Origin: Nymphaea colorata
Lineage: Eukaryota > Streptophyta > Magnoliopsida > Nymphaeales > Nymphaeaceae
Length of the DNA stretch: 64,000 bases
Direction of reading: 5' to 3'
NCBI RefSeq assembly: GCF_008831285.2
Contig: NC_045142.1
Location: 25,061,876 to 25,125,875 of the forward strand
The translations under genes and the position numbers were made by a program. The notes under the pieces were generated by a model. The model had not been told where the DNA came from, did not search any database, and saw only the letters and a list, made by a program, of their open reading frames with translations. Positions 1-12,000 of the stretch are shown piece after piece (within the stretch, counting starts at the first letter, position 1; every line of letters begins with the position of its first letter).

Positions 1-1045
1 GCCCAACCTCACGCCAATTCGATGGAAGCCGACCTTCGCCTTCAACTTTATTTAAAATCAATATTAAGTTTTAAAAACAAAAAATTATGACATTTTCAGA
101 ATCATGACTAAACGTTTTAATATTGTTAAAAACACGCCTAAGCTTTTCCAATATTGATATTATTTTATGGTAAAATAATTGTTAAATGAGTGAACCATTA
201 CCTTTTCACCTTATAAAAGTTGACAAGAGCAAGAAAATGAATGTGGATTCGTAAGTTTGCAAAGAATAACTTAAAAAATAAACTTGTCATATTAAAGAAA
301 CCAAGTAAATTCAGTATAGTATAGTTTGTAGAGAGATTAATACAAACTACTGAACTTAAATTTGTTTTGCTAGAGAGTATTTTAGTTCTGTTATGACACT
401 AAGTGATGAACTAGGGACAGTTGGCAAAAAACTATTTCTGTTGAACATGTTAAATAGGTGCACTTTTTTTTTTATAATAAAGGCATATACATACGTGGGG
501 TGGAGCCAAAAATTTATTTTGACGTGGGTAGAAATATCATTTGTTGAAGTTTTTATATAAAACAAGTGAATTTTTTTAAAAATTTCATATAATTTTTGAA
601 ATGATTGGCTAGGCTAATTTTGGTCGTAACGTGCTTTAGATATAATTGTCGAAGTCATGAAAATTCTTTTTCACCGCAGTCTAGCAAAAAAGAAAAAGAA
701 AAAAACCAAGAAGAAAACCACTAATAATCCTAAGAATATTCAAAGAAAGCCAAAGAAAAATTAATGAGTTGACTCTCAGAGATCGAGCTTTCAGCTCAAG
801 CAGAGTTAGAAACTTGGGTGCATTGAACAATATGAATTCGGACAAACGTATTGAAAAATAAACATGTCTCTTATATATTGCTGTGACATTTATTCATTTA
901 TATTGTATTATGCATAGACCTGGCTTCTTATCAGTTTTGACTAGCTCAGAAAACACAAACAAAAAAAGATACCGCTTGCCTATCTTTGTGCAAGTAATTG
1001 ATTACCTAATGTCTGCTGCAAAGACGATGTTTGCAGCCAGCATTT

Positions 1046-1080
<35 letters not shown>

Positions 1081-1239
1081 TTTTTTTTTTTTTAAGCCAA
1101 GATTTAAGTAAATTCACACTCTAATAAAACCTTGATTTTGCAGTGGAAACGTGATCAAACTCCCATGCAATAGAGGAAAGTACAGCTTTTTGAAACACGA
1201 AAAACAATTTTTTTGGTGAGAGAGAAATATATTCATTGT
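1..1239. other. gene-free AT-rich stretch with long poly(T) tract
   Basis: No coding region is supported here. The stretch is AT-rich and contains one striking feature, an almost uninterrupted run of T of about 48 bases at roughly 1047-1094, broken by a single A. It lies about 600 bases beyond the stop codon of the DnaJ gene, which reads leftward, so it is a genomic poly(A) on that gene's sense strand. Confidence 0.6.
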
Positions 1240-1696
1240 TCAAAACTGCACCAAAAACTCATTTGTATGTTTTAGTTTATTACGCACTGGTAGCTTGTGA
1301 GAGACAGAAATAGATTCCATTATAACTCTTAAGAGTCCATTCGTTCCCCTCAGTCCATCCAAGTTACTCTTCGGCAAGTGAGACAGTGCTTCTGAGACGG
1401 CACAGGAAAGCCTAAACAGGGTTTCAACTTTCTTATTCAGATTCAATCTCCAAAATAACAGCAGTAAACTATTAAACCAACTAGCTACAGAAAGCCATAA
1501 ACATGCAGAAAACTTCTTGTGTATACGAAATGTGAAAGATGATGACATCCATTCACAAGAATGGACAAGAAAAAAAGAAAATTATTCCTCTGATATAAGC
1601 CAGGGTAACTTGAGAGCAAGAATACTAAGAAAAGCAAAGCTGTCAAATGTTACAAAGGAGCAATAGTGAATTAAAAGGACGAACACCATTATCACT

Positions 1697-2776
1697 TCAC
1701 CGAGCTTCTCCAAAACTTTGCAGCTTATCACAATAGGGAGTTGGATAGTTACTTCTCCAGTGACGCCTCTGCAATTCAATATGACAGTAACGTGCAAGAC
1801 TGTTTTTATATTCCCTCACTATCTGTTCCTCTAAATTTGCTCTTGACAGGCTTCCTGGTGGCAAATCTTGATCAAAATCCGGTGACTTGACAAAGAATTC
1901 GATCCCGAATTTCTCGGTAACTTTGGGGACCGGATATGCGTGTGACTTCTGCAGAGAATACTTTGGTTCCGAATATGGCAGAAAGGCAAACAAAAGGATG
2001 ACAAATATAGGCAACATTTGCAGAACCATCATGAAATTGAAGCCATTGTCGACTTCACTCCCTCTTTGTTCCCTCGCCCTGTCCCTGGCTCTGTAGATGT
2101 GCGCATTGTGGAAGACTTCTGCCTGTGAACCGAAAAAGAACGAACGGAAGACCTCGTCTGGGTCGAAATCCTCATCAAAGAAGTCGTTCCTGGCTCTTCT
2201 TCTTCTCCTCCTCATATGGTGCTGCTGGTTAAACTGAAAATCTTCAACCAGACCTGTTTGGTCGTACTGCCTCCGCGATACACCGTCACTCAAGCACTTG
2301 AAAGCTTTCGATACTATCTTGAATGCCTCGTCGGCACCGGGGGCCTTATTCTTATCCGGATGAACTTTCAGGGACAATTTCCGGTACGCTTTCTTGACTT
2401 CCTCCACAGAGCAGGTCTTCTCAAGGCCAAGAATTTCATAGTAATCCTTGCTCCTCGTGACTTGCCGAACCAATGCAGCATGTTCGTCAGTGAAATCACA
2501 TCTACCATTTGAAGAACCCGCGCGTGCCTTCTTTTCTTGCCGATTCGAATTCCCCTCTGATTCATAATCTCGTTTCCCCTGAGATATTTCTTCCTTAGAA
2601 ACTTCAGAATCACGATTCATTCTCTCACAAGCAGCCAGAAGATCATCAACCTGCAAATTACCATCAAGGCGCCGCGCAATTCGAATGAACTTCAGCGCTC
2701 GGGATTCATCGCCAGAAGCGAGTGCCTCTTTCGCGATACTGATGCATCTCAATGCCTCATCCTTATTACCATCCAT
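1697..2776 (-). CDS. DnaJ/Hsp40 co-chaperone with DUF1977 (dnaJ 49-like, ER membrane)
   Basis: A single-exon gene for a 359-residue protein. The N-terminal helical segment (residues 1-55) resembles that of plant dnaJ 49 and animal DNAJB12/B14. A complete J domain spans about residues 111-175, with the HPD tripeptide at 139-141 that stimulates Hsp70 ATPase. An arginine-rich linker (189-196) follows, then one hydrophobic segment at about 250-268, then a C-terminal DUF1977 region to about 355. In the family this layout means a protein anchored in the ER membrane whose J domain works with cytosolic Hsp70 in quality control; that localisation is inferred. The length matches the roughly 350-residue family size. 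The start is the first ATG in the frame, preceded by a stop-containing leader. A likely poly(A) signal (AATAAA on this strand) lies near 1270-1275. The neighbour SR30 is divergent. Confidence 0.93.
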   Translation of the reverse strand: MDGNKDEALRCISIAKEALASGDESRALKFIRIARRLDGNLQVDDLLAACERMNRDSEVSKEEISQGKRDYESEGNSNRQEKKARAGSSNGRCDFTDEHAALVRQVTRSKDYYEILGLEKTCSVEEVKKAYRKLSLKVHPDKNKAPGADEAFKIVSKAFKCLSDGVSRRQYDQTGLVEDFQFNQQHHMRRRRRRARNDFFDEDFDPDEVFRSFFFGSQAEVFHNAHIYRARDRAREQRGSEVDNGFNFMMVLQMLPIFVILLFAFLPYSEPKYSLQKSHAYPVPKVTEKFGIEFFVKSPDFDQDLPPGSLSRANLEEQIVREYKNSLARYCHIELQRRHWRSNYPTPYCDKLQSFGEAR

Positions 2777-3331
2777 GGATGAAACCTTCCGAGTACCTCA
2801 CACCAAATCCTTCACGCCCCTATCGGTATCGATTTCTACACCGACTATACAAAATTAACCCCCTAATTTCGGTACCAAGATCAGAAAAGAACAACAAAGT
2901 TCACTGGACACATCTAACCACCATGTTCCTCTAAGTAAAGAAGGTCACCAACGGGACGAACAGAAACAATGAAGCCCATGAAAAATTGGGGATACCCAGA
3001 AAAAGTAACCAACAAAATTCAATAAATTGAAATAAATTTCCAGAAAACAGAACTCGGAGACGATCTAAAACCCCAAAACTGATCGAAATTCCGATCTGCG
3101 AGTCCAATGAAGCCCCAATCCGACAAACCCCCGTGAACTCCACTCTCAGTTTGAATCAAGCCTTAGTTCGATGACGATAACTAGCCAAATTCAACAAATC
3201 GTGGAAGGCGGCGGGCCGAATTGCTTCGACGAGCACGGGTGAAGAAGAAACTGAGCTTTTGGGGGACCGGCGGAAGGCCAGAGAGTCGAGCCGGGAGGAC
3301 GGAAGTCTCGAAAACACTCTTTGAGAAAACA
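2777..3331 (-). promoter_or_regulatory. leader and promoter region of the DnaJ gene
   Basis: Sequence immediately upstream of the DnaJ start. Base composition rises in G+C up to about 3350 and then falls sharply into AT-rich DNA, which marks the probable promoter edge. No TATA box could be chosen with confidence and no other gene is seen. Confidence 0.3.
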
Positions 3332-4095
3332 CTCCTGGAGTGTTTGATGAGGCCCGAAGGCCCCGAACCGTGGAAATTTAGAATTAAAAATATTGTTTTT
3401 TATGAAACGAGATTTACGTTATCAAACAAGCAATTCGGTTCCACTTTAAATCAACATTTAAAGTTTTTTATAATAAAGCACTTAAATTATAAACAAAATT
3501 ATAAAATTAATTTTTTTTTAATGAAATGGAATTTGCTTTGTCAAATAAAAAAAAATTTGTTTTCGAAATTGTAAAGTCATTTTTGAATTAAAATTATGGA
3601 ATTGTGATTAGAGAATGAAATTATGAATTCAGGACTTTAAGTTTTTTTTTTATTTCTTTTTAAACACATATCATAATTGGCTTTAATTTAGAAAATCAAA
3701 TTTCATACCTTTAAAAAATAGAAAAAAATGGAACTTGAATTTTCATTTTAATTCTAATTTGAGGTGAAATCTTGCTTCTACAATTTTAATTATCGAAACA
3801 AAAGTCAAGGGGATCAAACGCCCCCTAATTATAAATTATTATTCAAGAATGTTAAAATTTTGTCGGCACAAGTCATGAAGATTTTTAATCCATGAAATTC
3901 TAAAATTTTAATTCCTGTTTTATTAAACATGTCATTTTTAATTCTAAATTGTAAACTCTATGCTACGAGAAACAAAGAGAAGTTATCCCTCGAATCTTTA
4001 TTCCAATTTTAATTTGCTGTCGAATTTTACTTCTAAATTTTTAATTGTATAAACAAAATTCAAAGGGATCAAGCACCTCATTGTGATTTTTTCTT
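3332..4095. repeat. AT-rich degenerate repeat, possible MITE remnant
   Basis: AT-rich non-coding sequence. Two diverged copies of one segment are visible, around 3755-3830 and 4010-4085; each runs from an 'aatttg' stretch to 'caa(a/g)gggatcaa(a/g)c(g/a)cc'. The motif gggatcaaacgccccc near 3810 is an inverted counterpart of gtttgat near 3338, so a small terminal-inverted-repeat element of about 0.5 kb is possible. Nothing coding is seen from here to 4999. Confidence 0.3.
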
Positions 4096-4999
4096 CGTTA
4101 AAATGCACGGGGGTTTTGGTGATATAACAAATTTGCCTGCTAGATTTTGATATTCTTATGAAAAGGTTTATTTTGCTTTATTTCTAAGTTGATAAAATAA
4201 ATATATGATTTAGCAGTGTGAAATGACCAAAATGCCCCTGTTTATTAAAACAAAATGTTCCCAACAAAATTACCAAAATGCTCCTCAAACAAGGTGAGAC
4301 CATGCCATCCCATGTTAGTTATATAATATAGAAAACTAACGAAAAGGTTAAGTTCTTTTGTTACTCTAATAATTATTAACAATCCATGACATGCACACGT
4401 CACTTTTTTTTTGGTAGGGGATGAATTTTTCAAGCCCCGCGCGGTGCCAAAGGTTTCCCTACCTTCCACATTTTCCCTTCTTTTCATTATTTCGGCTGAC
4501 ATTTTTCTCCCCATTTTGAAAAGAGAAGACAATAATTCAATGGACAAGTTATCCCCGATTAGCCTCTACCGTGTTTGATTGTGCAAGGTGGAATAAATTG
4601 GGAGGGAGATCAGGTCTATTATTTAGGATTCATGGACTTTTTTTTCTTTTGTTCAAGTTTGGATGGATAAATCTTATTAAATCAACTTGAACTACCAGAC
4701 AGTTTAGAATAACAAAGTAATTTGATTCAATAGTATCACGTATTATTTTTTACTATTTTATAGACATTTTCACAAATTTCTTACTTGAAATTATTTTGGT
4801 ATTGGTTGGGCCTGATATATTTGGGCTCAAGGGTCATTGATCTTAATTTGGTTTAAAGATTTTTTAAATTTATAGTAGTGGATTCGATTTGGGCTCAAGC
4901 ACTTTTTCCTATGTTTATGAAAGTGAAAATTTGTAAATGGATTGTGTAAGAAATGTAGCATAGCTTGTCAAATTGGCTAGACTTTCAATTCATAATATG

Positions 5000-5282
5000 C
5001 TTGGGCATCTGACCCAAATACTCAACAGGTACCCAATACTCCATCCGAAAAAATCAGCTTGGACTGGCCTGGGTTGGCTTGATTTATTTTTTATATTATT
5101 TTTATTTAATAATAATATGTATCTTATTATTAAAAACATATTTTACATTTAAAAACTTTTATAATAAATTTTAAAAATATTTTTTCATTTTAACCGGCCA
5201 AGCCAACCGGAGCCAGAGCTCGGCAGGTATCCGGCCGGGGCCCAACTCCATTATCAGGTATCCGGCGGGCCAGATGCCCAGC
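5000..5282. mobile_element. GC-capped MITE-like element, copy 1
   Basis: The ends form an inverted repeat: it opens with cttgggcatctgaccc and closes with gggccagatgcccag, whose reverse complement is ctgggcatctggccc. GC-rich caps (ccggcc, ggcccgg type) surround a core made almost only of A and T. The same architecture and end sequence recur at 59881-60203 and 63667-63887, so it is a dispersed family. No coding capacity is seen. Confidence 0.6.
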
Positions 5283-5400
5283 CTACTTGGTAATTTTTTT
5301 TTTCTGGAAAATTGAATTAGCACTGGGATGAATGTGTCAATTATAATAAAAGTTTATACCAGAATTGCAAAAATTGCCCGCCCGAAAAAAAAACGGCGGG

Positions 5401-5407
5401 TATAAAT
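5401..5407 (+). promoter_or_regulatory. TATA box of SR30
   Basis: TATAAAT lies at the step from AT-rich spacer to GC-rich leader, about 620 bases before the SR30 start codon. The leader between about 5435 and 6009 is pyrimidine-rich and probably holds a 5'UTR intron that ends at the TAG of 6007-6009. Confidence 0.55.
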
Positions 5408-6024
5408 TCCTCGACATCGCGTTCGTCCGGGGAGCATTTTAGCCGGTGGCTCTCTCGCTCTCTACGTGGAGCTCTAGAAGGCCCTAGATCCTTGTCGATC
5501 TTCGGTGGAAGTATTGCAGGTCTGGCACTGAGCCCTGTCCGATTTTTTTTTTCCTGTTCTTGTTTATGCTTTCTGCATTCCAGTTGATAGAAATTGAATC
5601 CTTGTCGCCTCTGTCATGGGTTTCGTGTGGTGCCTTAGGGTCTGTTAGATTTTGGTCCCCGATTTTAGAGTTTTTGAGAAAACTTGTTTCTGGTCCGACG
5701 TTCCTTTTTTCACTCGCGTGTTTATCGGTTACTGCCAGACGAAAATTTTTGATTGTTTAGTGCTCAATGGTGAATTTTTGGCCGACTGTGGTTATTCGGG
5801 CTTGCTGCAGTTTTGGGAAAATAATTGGGTTTTGTAACTGAAGATTTGTCAATTTGTCGTGTTCCTTGCCGGGTTATTCTCACGACAAATGCGAATCGGT
5901 CTGTACGTCTTTGTTGTCCGTTTTGAAGAATTTGTTCCCATTGTTGCATTCATAGTTGGTTCAGCGGCGGTATTTTTGTTCATCTTGTTAGTTTTCTCTA
6001 TTTTTGTAGGACTTAAGAGGAAAA

Positions 6025-9000
6025 ATGAGCAGGCGATCAAGCTGCACGATTTATGTTGGTAATCTACCTGGACATATACGCGAAAGGGAGGTTGAGGACC
6101 TTTTTTATAAGGTTTGCCGGATCTCCATATTTGAATTTGAAGTAATATGGTGCTTTTTTCACATTATTGGCATCTTGTATGCAAGGAGCTAATTCCATTG
6201 TGCTGGTTTTCAGTACGGGCCCACTGTTGATATTGATCTAAAAATACCGCCTAGGCCTCCAGGATACTGTTTCATCGAGGTAATGTGGCACTCATGGCTA
6301 GCTTATTTGGGACCTCAAACACAGCTTCCGTTACAGCATATGGTTTCTTATTTAGTTGGTATTGCTCTGTTGCAGTTTGAAAATGCTCGTGATGCTGAAG
6401 ATGCTATTCGAGGGCGTGATGGGTACAATTTTGATGGGCATAGGCTGAGAGTGAGCATCTAGAGTTTACTTTTAGACTTTAAGTATTATAGTTTAGGAGG
6501 CATATAAAGTTCTATACATATCCTGGCTTTTGATCGTTGTTTATTGTGAAATACCCTGTTCAGGTTTCCTCCTGATGAAGATGCTTTTTTATTGGGTTGC
6601 TGTTGGTAGAAATTATATTGATTTGTCTTTCATCTGTTTAGGTGGAACTTGCTCATGGTGGTCGACGCCGTTCTTCACCAACTGATCGCTACAGCAGCTA
6701 TAGCAGTAGCATAGGTGGACGTGGGGGAGTCTCAAGGCGCTCTGATTACCGGGGTATGTGTTGTCTTTTGCCACTGAAGGGATGAAAGAACAAATGGGAA
6801 ATAAAATCTACTTATGGCAGTTTTGACGATCGATGGATGGTTTCTCTCTAAATATATAAGTGTCAATATGTTTATATTAATATATTTAGGGAGAGAGTAC
6901 TATCAATCATATATATATAAGGGTTAACATCAGCTTCCTGCTAACTTGTCCTCCCAATAACCATGAGATCAAAATTAGTAAATGAACCATATGGTCCATG
7001 TCTCAGGTTATTGATTATAGTTACTGTTGTTATCTATATGCTTCTTATTGTTTCTGTTTGATATTATTTTTACTTGTGCCGTTTTTTGTTGCAATCATTT
7101 TTTTTTCTTAGTGCTATGACATTCTTCAATTGTTTCAGTCTTGGTTACGGGGTTACCTTCATCTGCTTCTTGGCAAGATCTTAAGGTGCATATATCTTTT
7201 CCATTCCCTGTATGTGGTTAATCATTGGTATTTTCTTCATCAGTAACTTCTTGATTTAGTTTTGCTAAAATTCTTGGCATTAGGATCATATGCGCTGTGC
7301 TGGAGATGTTTGCTTCTCTCAAGTTTTTCGTGAGGGTCGAGGTAAGTGTTACTCCCCCCCTATCTTGGACCATAAACTTCATATATAGTTTTGCTGCATA
7401 CCATAGAATACAGAAACAATGCAAGCTTATGGTCATCATTTGAAGATGAGTTGGAGCGAGTTTTTTTGGGAAGTTTTACATGGTTGGCACAAAAAAGTTC
7501 ATTTTATTCTTGGAGGTTGTGCAAAGTGATGACATTTCTTGGGCTTTTGTTGGGTATAAAGACAAAAAAGATCGGCAATGATGGCAGCGTTTCTTCTACT
7601 ATCCCATCCAGCTGAGGTAGCATGGTCTGCTGTCACTACTTTTGTGGTGCTTTCAATATTAATTGATTAATCCTCTGCCTCTTTGATTAGTGACCATCTT
7701 CGTCATTTATGTGTATTGGAGCTTTACATACACTATATCAGCTCATAGGCCCCATAATACATGTATATGTGCACATTTACGCTCACGGTTCTTCTCTTTT
7801 TCCTTTTTGATACAACAGACAAACTTGTGGTTGGCATTTCTCTCAAAATCTCCAAGGCCCGATTACGAATTTTAGCTAAATTGTCAAAAGTTGAGAGTTG
7901 TGACTCCGGACTTTCACAGCTTACAAGTTGTGAATTAACAAAGCCTGGAATTGAAATGGTACTGATGGCTGATCGGTTCATATCCCTCTATAAGTGGTTG
8001 CTGGAAATTTGTATGAACAAGAAGCTAAAATGAGGCAAGGATAGTGAGAGACGGAGAAGAGGGGGAAAATGATGATCGGGTGGCGTAGCCATAGCAGGCT
8101 ACTTGGATGATGAGAGATAGAGTAATTATGAGATTATCTGAGATCTTTCAGCACATAAAGAATCCTAAGAAAGGAGTTGATTTTTTGGAGATGCCATTGA
8201 GCAACATTGAAAGTATTATTGCAATAAGAGCACAACTAACTGGGCTTGGTTTTACCAAGCTTGTTTGAGGACTCAGTGATACCAACTTAATTGGGATGCT
8301 CCCATTATTTTAGATATGTTATAAGTTATAACACTAGTTATACTCTCTCTGTGATTTCTCACTTTTTTTCAGTTTTGTTAATTGTATTCTTTTTTTTCCA
8401 CTGATGGTTGGAGTGATGTAGTTTGTCTTAGTTGCTGCCTTGTCTTATAAAAAATAATCATGGCAATGTTGTGTGAAGGGAATTGTCTGGAATTATCTGG
8501 CATGCTGTACGGAACATTAGTCAGTTCCTTGGCCTGCGGGCTGTAGTCTTAAAGAAGATCGAACCACATGCTTTCTTCTAGCTCATCTGGTCATTTGATT
8601 GAACGCTACCTTTCTTTTGAGGAGTGTAAATGCTTTTCCAGCATCTTCTGGGAAAATATACTAGTTGATGGATGCTGCTACGTATTATCTACGATAATGG
8701 TTGGTTGGTTCATTATCTGGTTCCTTATATGCCAAGATGAGTTTATTTTCAAGTTCGTGCTTTGAAATGTTGCGCCTGCAGTTATCTTGCCTTGCAAAGG
8801 CAAGATTTGACAACTTAACCTTTAACGTGGTCAATCATGTGGTTCTGTAGCGTTAAAGGATGGATAGATTCTATGTTAAAGTTCCTAGAATGGTTTTAAT
8901 TCTCCAGTTCTGTTGCCTAACTCACTAAAAATGTAGCTAATTCTTATGGAAAATCTGTGATGTTAATCATTATCATGCTATCGAATGTGGATGTTGATTT

Positions 9001-12000
9001 TATTGATTGATCTCTGACAATCTCAAGTTTCTACCCTTTTTTGTCCCTCTTCCCCTTCTTTGTTGGTTTTGTTTTTGGGATGTGTACTGAAGGTATAGGC
9101 AATTTGTCTTGTGACTTTGTAGGTACAACGGGCATTGTTGATTACACAAACTATGATGACATGAAATATGCTGTAAGTTACCAAGGTCAACTGTATGCTG
9201 AAATTTGAAATCATGATTACCAATATTGTTCTCTATTTCTTTTTTTTTCTGTTGGTGTTTGGGGGAGGGGATTTTCGTTGGAAAAACTCAAAAATGTTGA
9301 AAATTGGCAAATGCAAATAATGATTTACTATAATAGTAAGTGAAGCAGGCATAGGATGATATGTTTATAAATTGTATTGTTCCTTTTTGCAAAATGTTAA
9401 AGTAATGGGAAATAGTTTCTCATATGTGAAAGTAACAAAAAAATGAAACTGTAGATTTAAAATATAAAGGCAACATTTTGTGAGTCTCCGGGACTCTATA
9501 TAGTACTTTTCTTCTTCTTCTTTTTTTTTTTTTTTGAAAATGACATGTTTTTATGATTTTTATTGGTTGTCTCTGGAATTTTGCTAATATAGTAAAATGT
9601 CACAAGATATTGACATCAGTGGTGATGATATTTGAGATGATCAAGACTTTTTTTCTATTGTGGAACAAAGGAGACTTATTGACCTGGATGTAGAGGTTAG
9701 AGTATTAACTTTGTACTAATCATCTTTGCTCAGATAAGGAAGCTTGATGATTCAGAGTTCAGGAATGCATTTTCACGTGCTTATATAAGGGTATCTTCTA
9801 CTTAAATGTCGATATCTATTTGTGTGAACTGTTATTGCCTTTTTCCTTTTCTCAATCTGTGTAATGCAAATTTGAAGGTACGGGAATATGATTCTCCAAG
9901 CCGTAGCCATAGCGGATCCTATTCTAGAAGCAGAAGCAGGAGTCCTGCAAGACGTAGCCTCAGTTACAGCCGGAGCAGGAGCCGGAGTGAGAGGTTTGCA
10001 ATGTTGTTTGAGGTTTTCTTAGATTTAACTGTTGTCAGAGATGTTGAAGAGTAGACCATACTGTGAAAAATATTGCCAAAAGATACTCCATTTATTAAAA
10101 AATCCTTTTTGGGGGGTTTCTTTTGACATTTTAAAAACTATCTCAAATCTTTATATTTAAAAAAAGTCAAAGTTTCTGTTAAATACCTGAAGAAAGACTG
10201 GATAAATTTAAACTTAAATTGCTGGAAGCTCTGCTTGGGTTTAAGTTAGTCCAAACGTTTGTGCAGCATGTCTCCAAGAAGAAAATCTCCAGTGCGATCT
10301 CCATCTCGTTCGCGATCAAGGTCTGTCTCATCACGTTCTCTTTCTGGCTCAAGGCATCGTTCTGTGTCAAGGTACTCTTGGATAAGTATCCCTTTTAGTT
10401 TCTTGTAGTTATAGATGTTATGCTGATATGAAGTACTCTTGAATAAATATCACAGTATCACTTTTAGTTTCTTGTAGTTATAGATGTTATGATGATATGA
10501 AGTACAAGGAGTAGCAATAATTTCTCTATTTGTAATTCAAATTCTGCTGCTAGTACAATATGCTAGCTGATTGGATTCATGATAAGGTATCTTTGGCAAC
10601 AAGACCATGAAGGGCTCAACAGAGACAGAGTAGGTTTAAGAGAGGCTGGTATCATGAGTTTGTAGTTACTCCAAGGGATTATAAGATCATGGCCTGAAAT
10701 TATTTTTTGGAAATATCACAATTTTACAAATATATGAAGTGGTGCAACATAAGATGTTTGTTTTATCCTCGAATTGCAGAGTGACTGAAACTCAAACATG
10801 TTAGTTCTTTCAGTGGTGGTAGGCATGATGATATTTGTACTTATTACTGTTGGCGTGTTTTTCTGATCCATGATAATGCTGGAGAAACAGACCCTCAATT
10901 GAGGTGGTATTTGTATTTCCATGAGAGGAGGACATGGATGGTGCATTAACCATACTTCTCCAATTGCCACATTCAGAACCTTAATAGATCGGACACTGAC
11001 ATGGGCTTGAGGAATTGAAGTATCACCTTACTGGAGATCTTTTTTTTGTCTAATGTCCATGACCTGTTGGGGTTGAATAGTGCAGTTCTTTTTTTGTTTT
11101 TGTTTGTTTTTTGGGATGTTTAATTTCTGTCCTGAGGATACCGCTGCTTTTGGGTCACCAGTGAGTGGGTGCTCCACGTTCACGCCTCACACATTCTGTG
11201 TGTCCATGTATGCCTCCACTCACCAGCCACTCTTGGATGATGAATCGATGTCCTCATTGTTTTTTTTTCTCATTTAGGTTTTTCCCATCTGAAGATTCAA
11301 GATAGAGAAACTTTTAAGTTTCAGGATATTTCAATTAGCTTTGGCATAAATATACAACTAACAGAAAAACCACGTTTAAAATTTTCTGAAGAACATCTTT
11401 TAGTAATGCTTGATGTATATATTCTTTTATGGTACTGCCTAGAGAACTGTGTTCTCTTTTGCTTTTATAGTATATTTCGTGCACAATCTTGTACCTTTGT
11501 TTGAGATTATGATGGTATCTGCAATTTTGGTTTTTGTTTTTTAAGTCGTTCAAGGTTCCTCTCTGTTTATTAGGTGATATTTTCAGGACAATTGCTTCTT
11601 TTCTCAGTGACCAAAAACATCTGGATTTTGCTGGTCACATGAGCTTATTTTCTCAATATTTTCTCAGAGTTCAATCGATGTATTAGTTATCAGTTCATGC
11701 CTCATGTCCTCCTTGTAGTTTATGTATTTTTCCCCTTTGATTAATGACAAATATTTTCAATTTCTTCTGTTTTCATTGATCGTTGAAAATCGTATCTAAA
11801 TGTTGTATACTTGGTGGTCATGGTTTTTGGTCTTTGTCAGTATTGCATTATTTTTCTTAATTTTTATGTTCCAAAATCAACTCTTTCTTTTTTTTCCGGC
11901 TTCCTTCTTTTATAGTCATTTCTGATATTTTTTTCCTGCCTGGGGAAATACCTAAGAGAAAGTAAATGCATGGGAAGATGCGTGAGCCGGGGGAAATTGA

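Noticed and set aside
2216-2512. Plus-strand open frame opposite the DnaJ gene
   Set aside because: It is antisense to a well-supported J-domain coding sequence.
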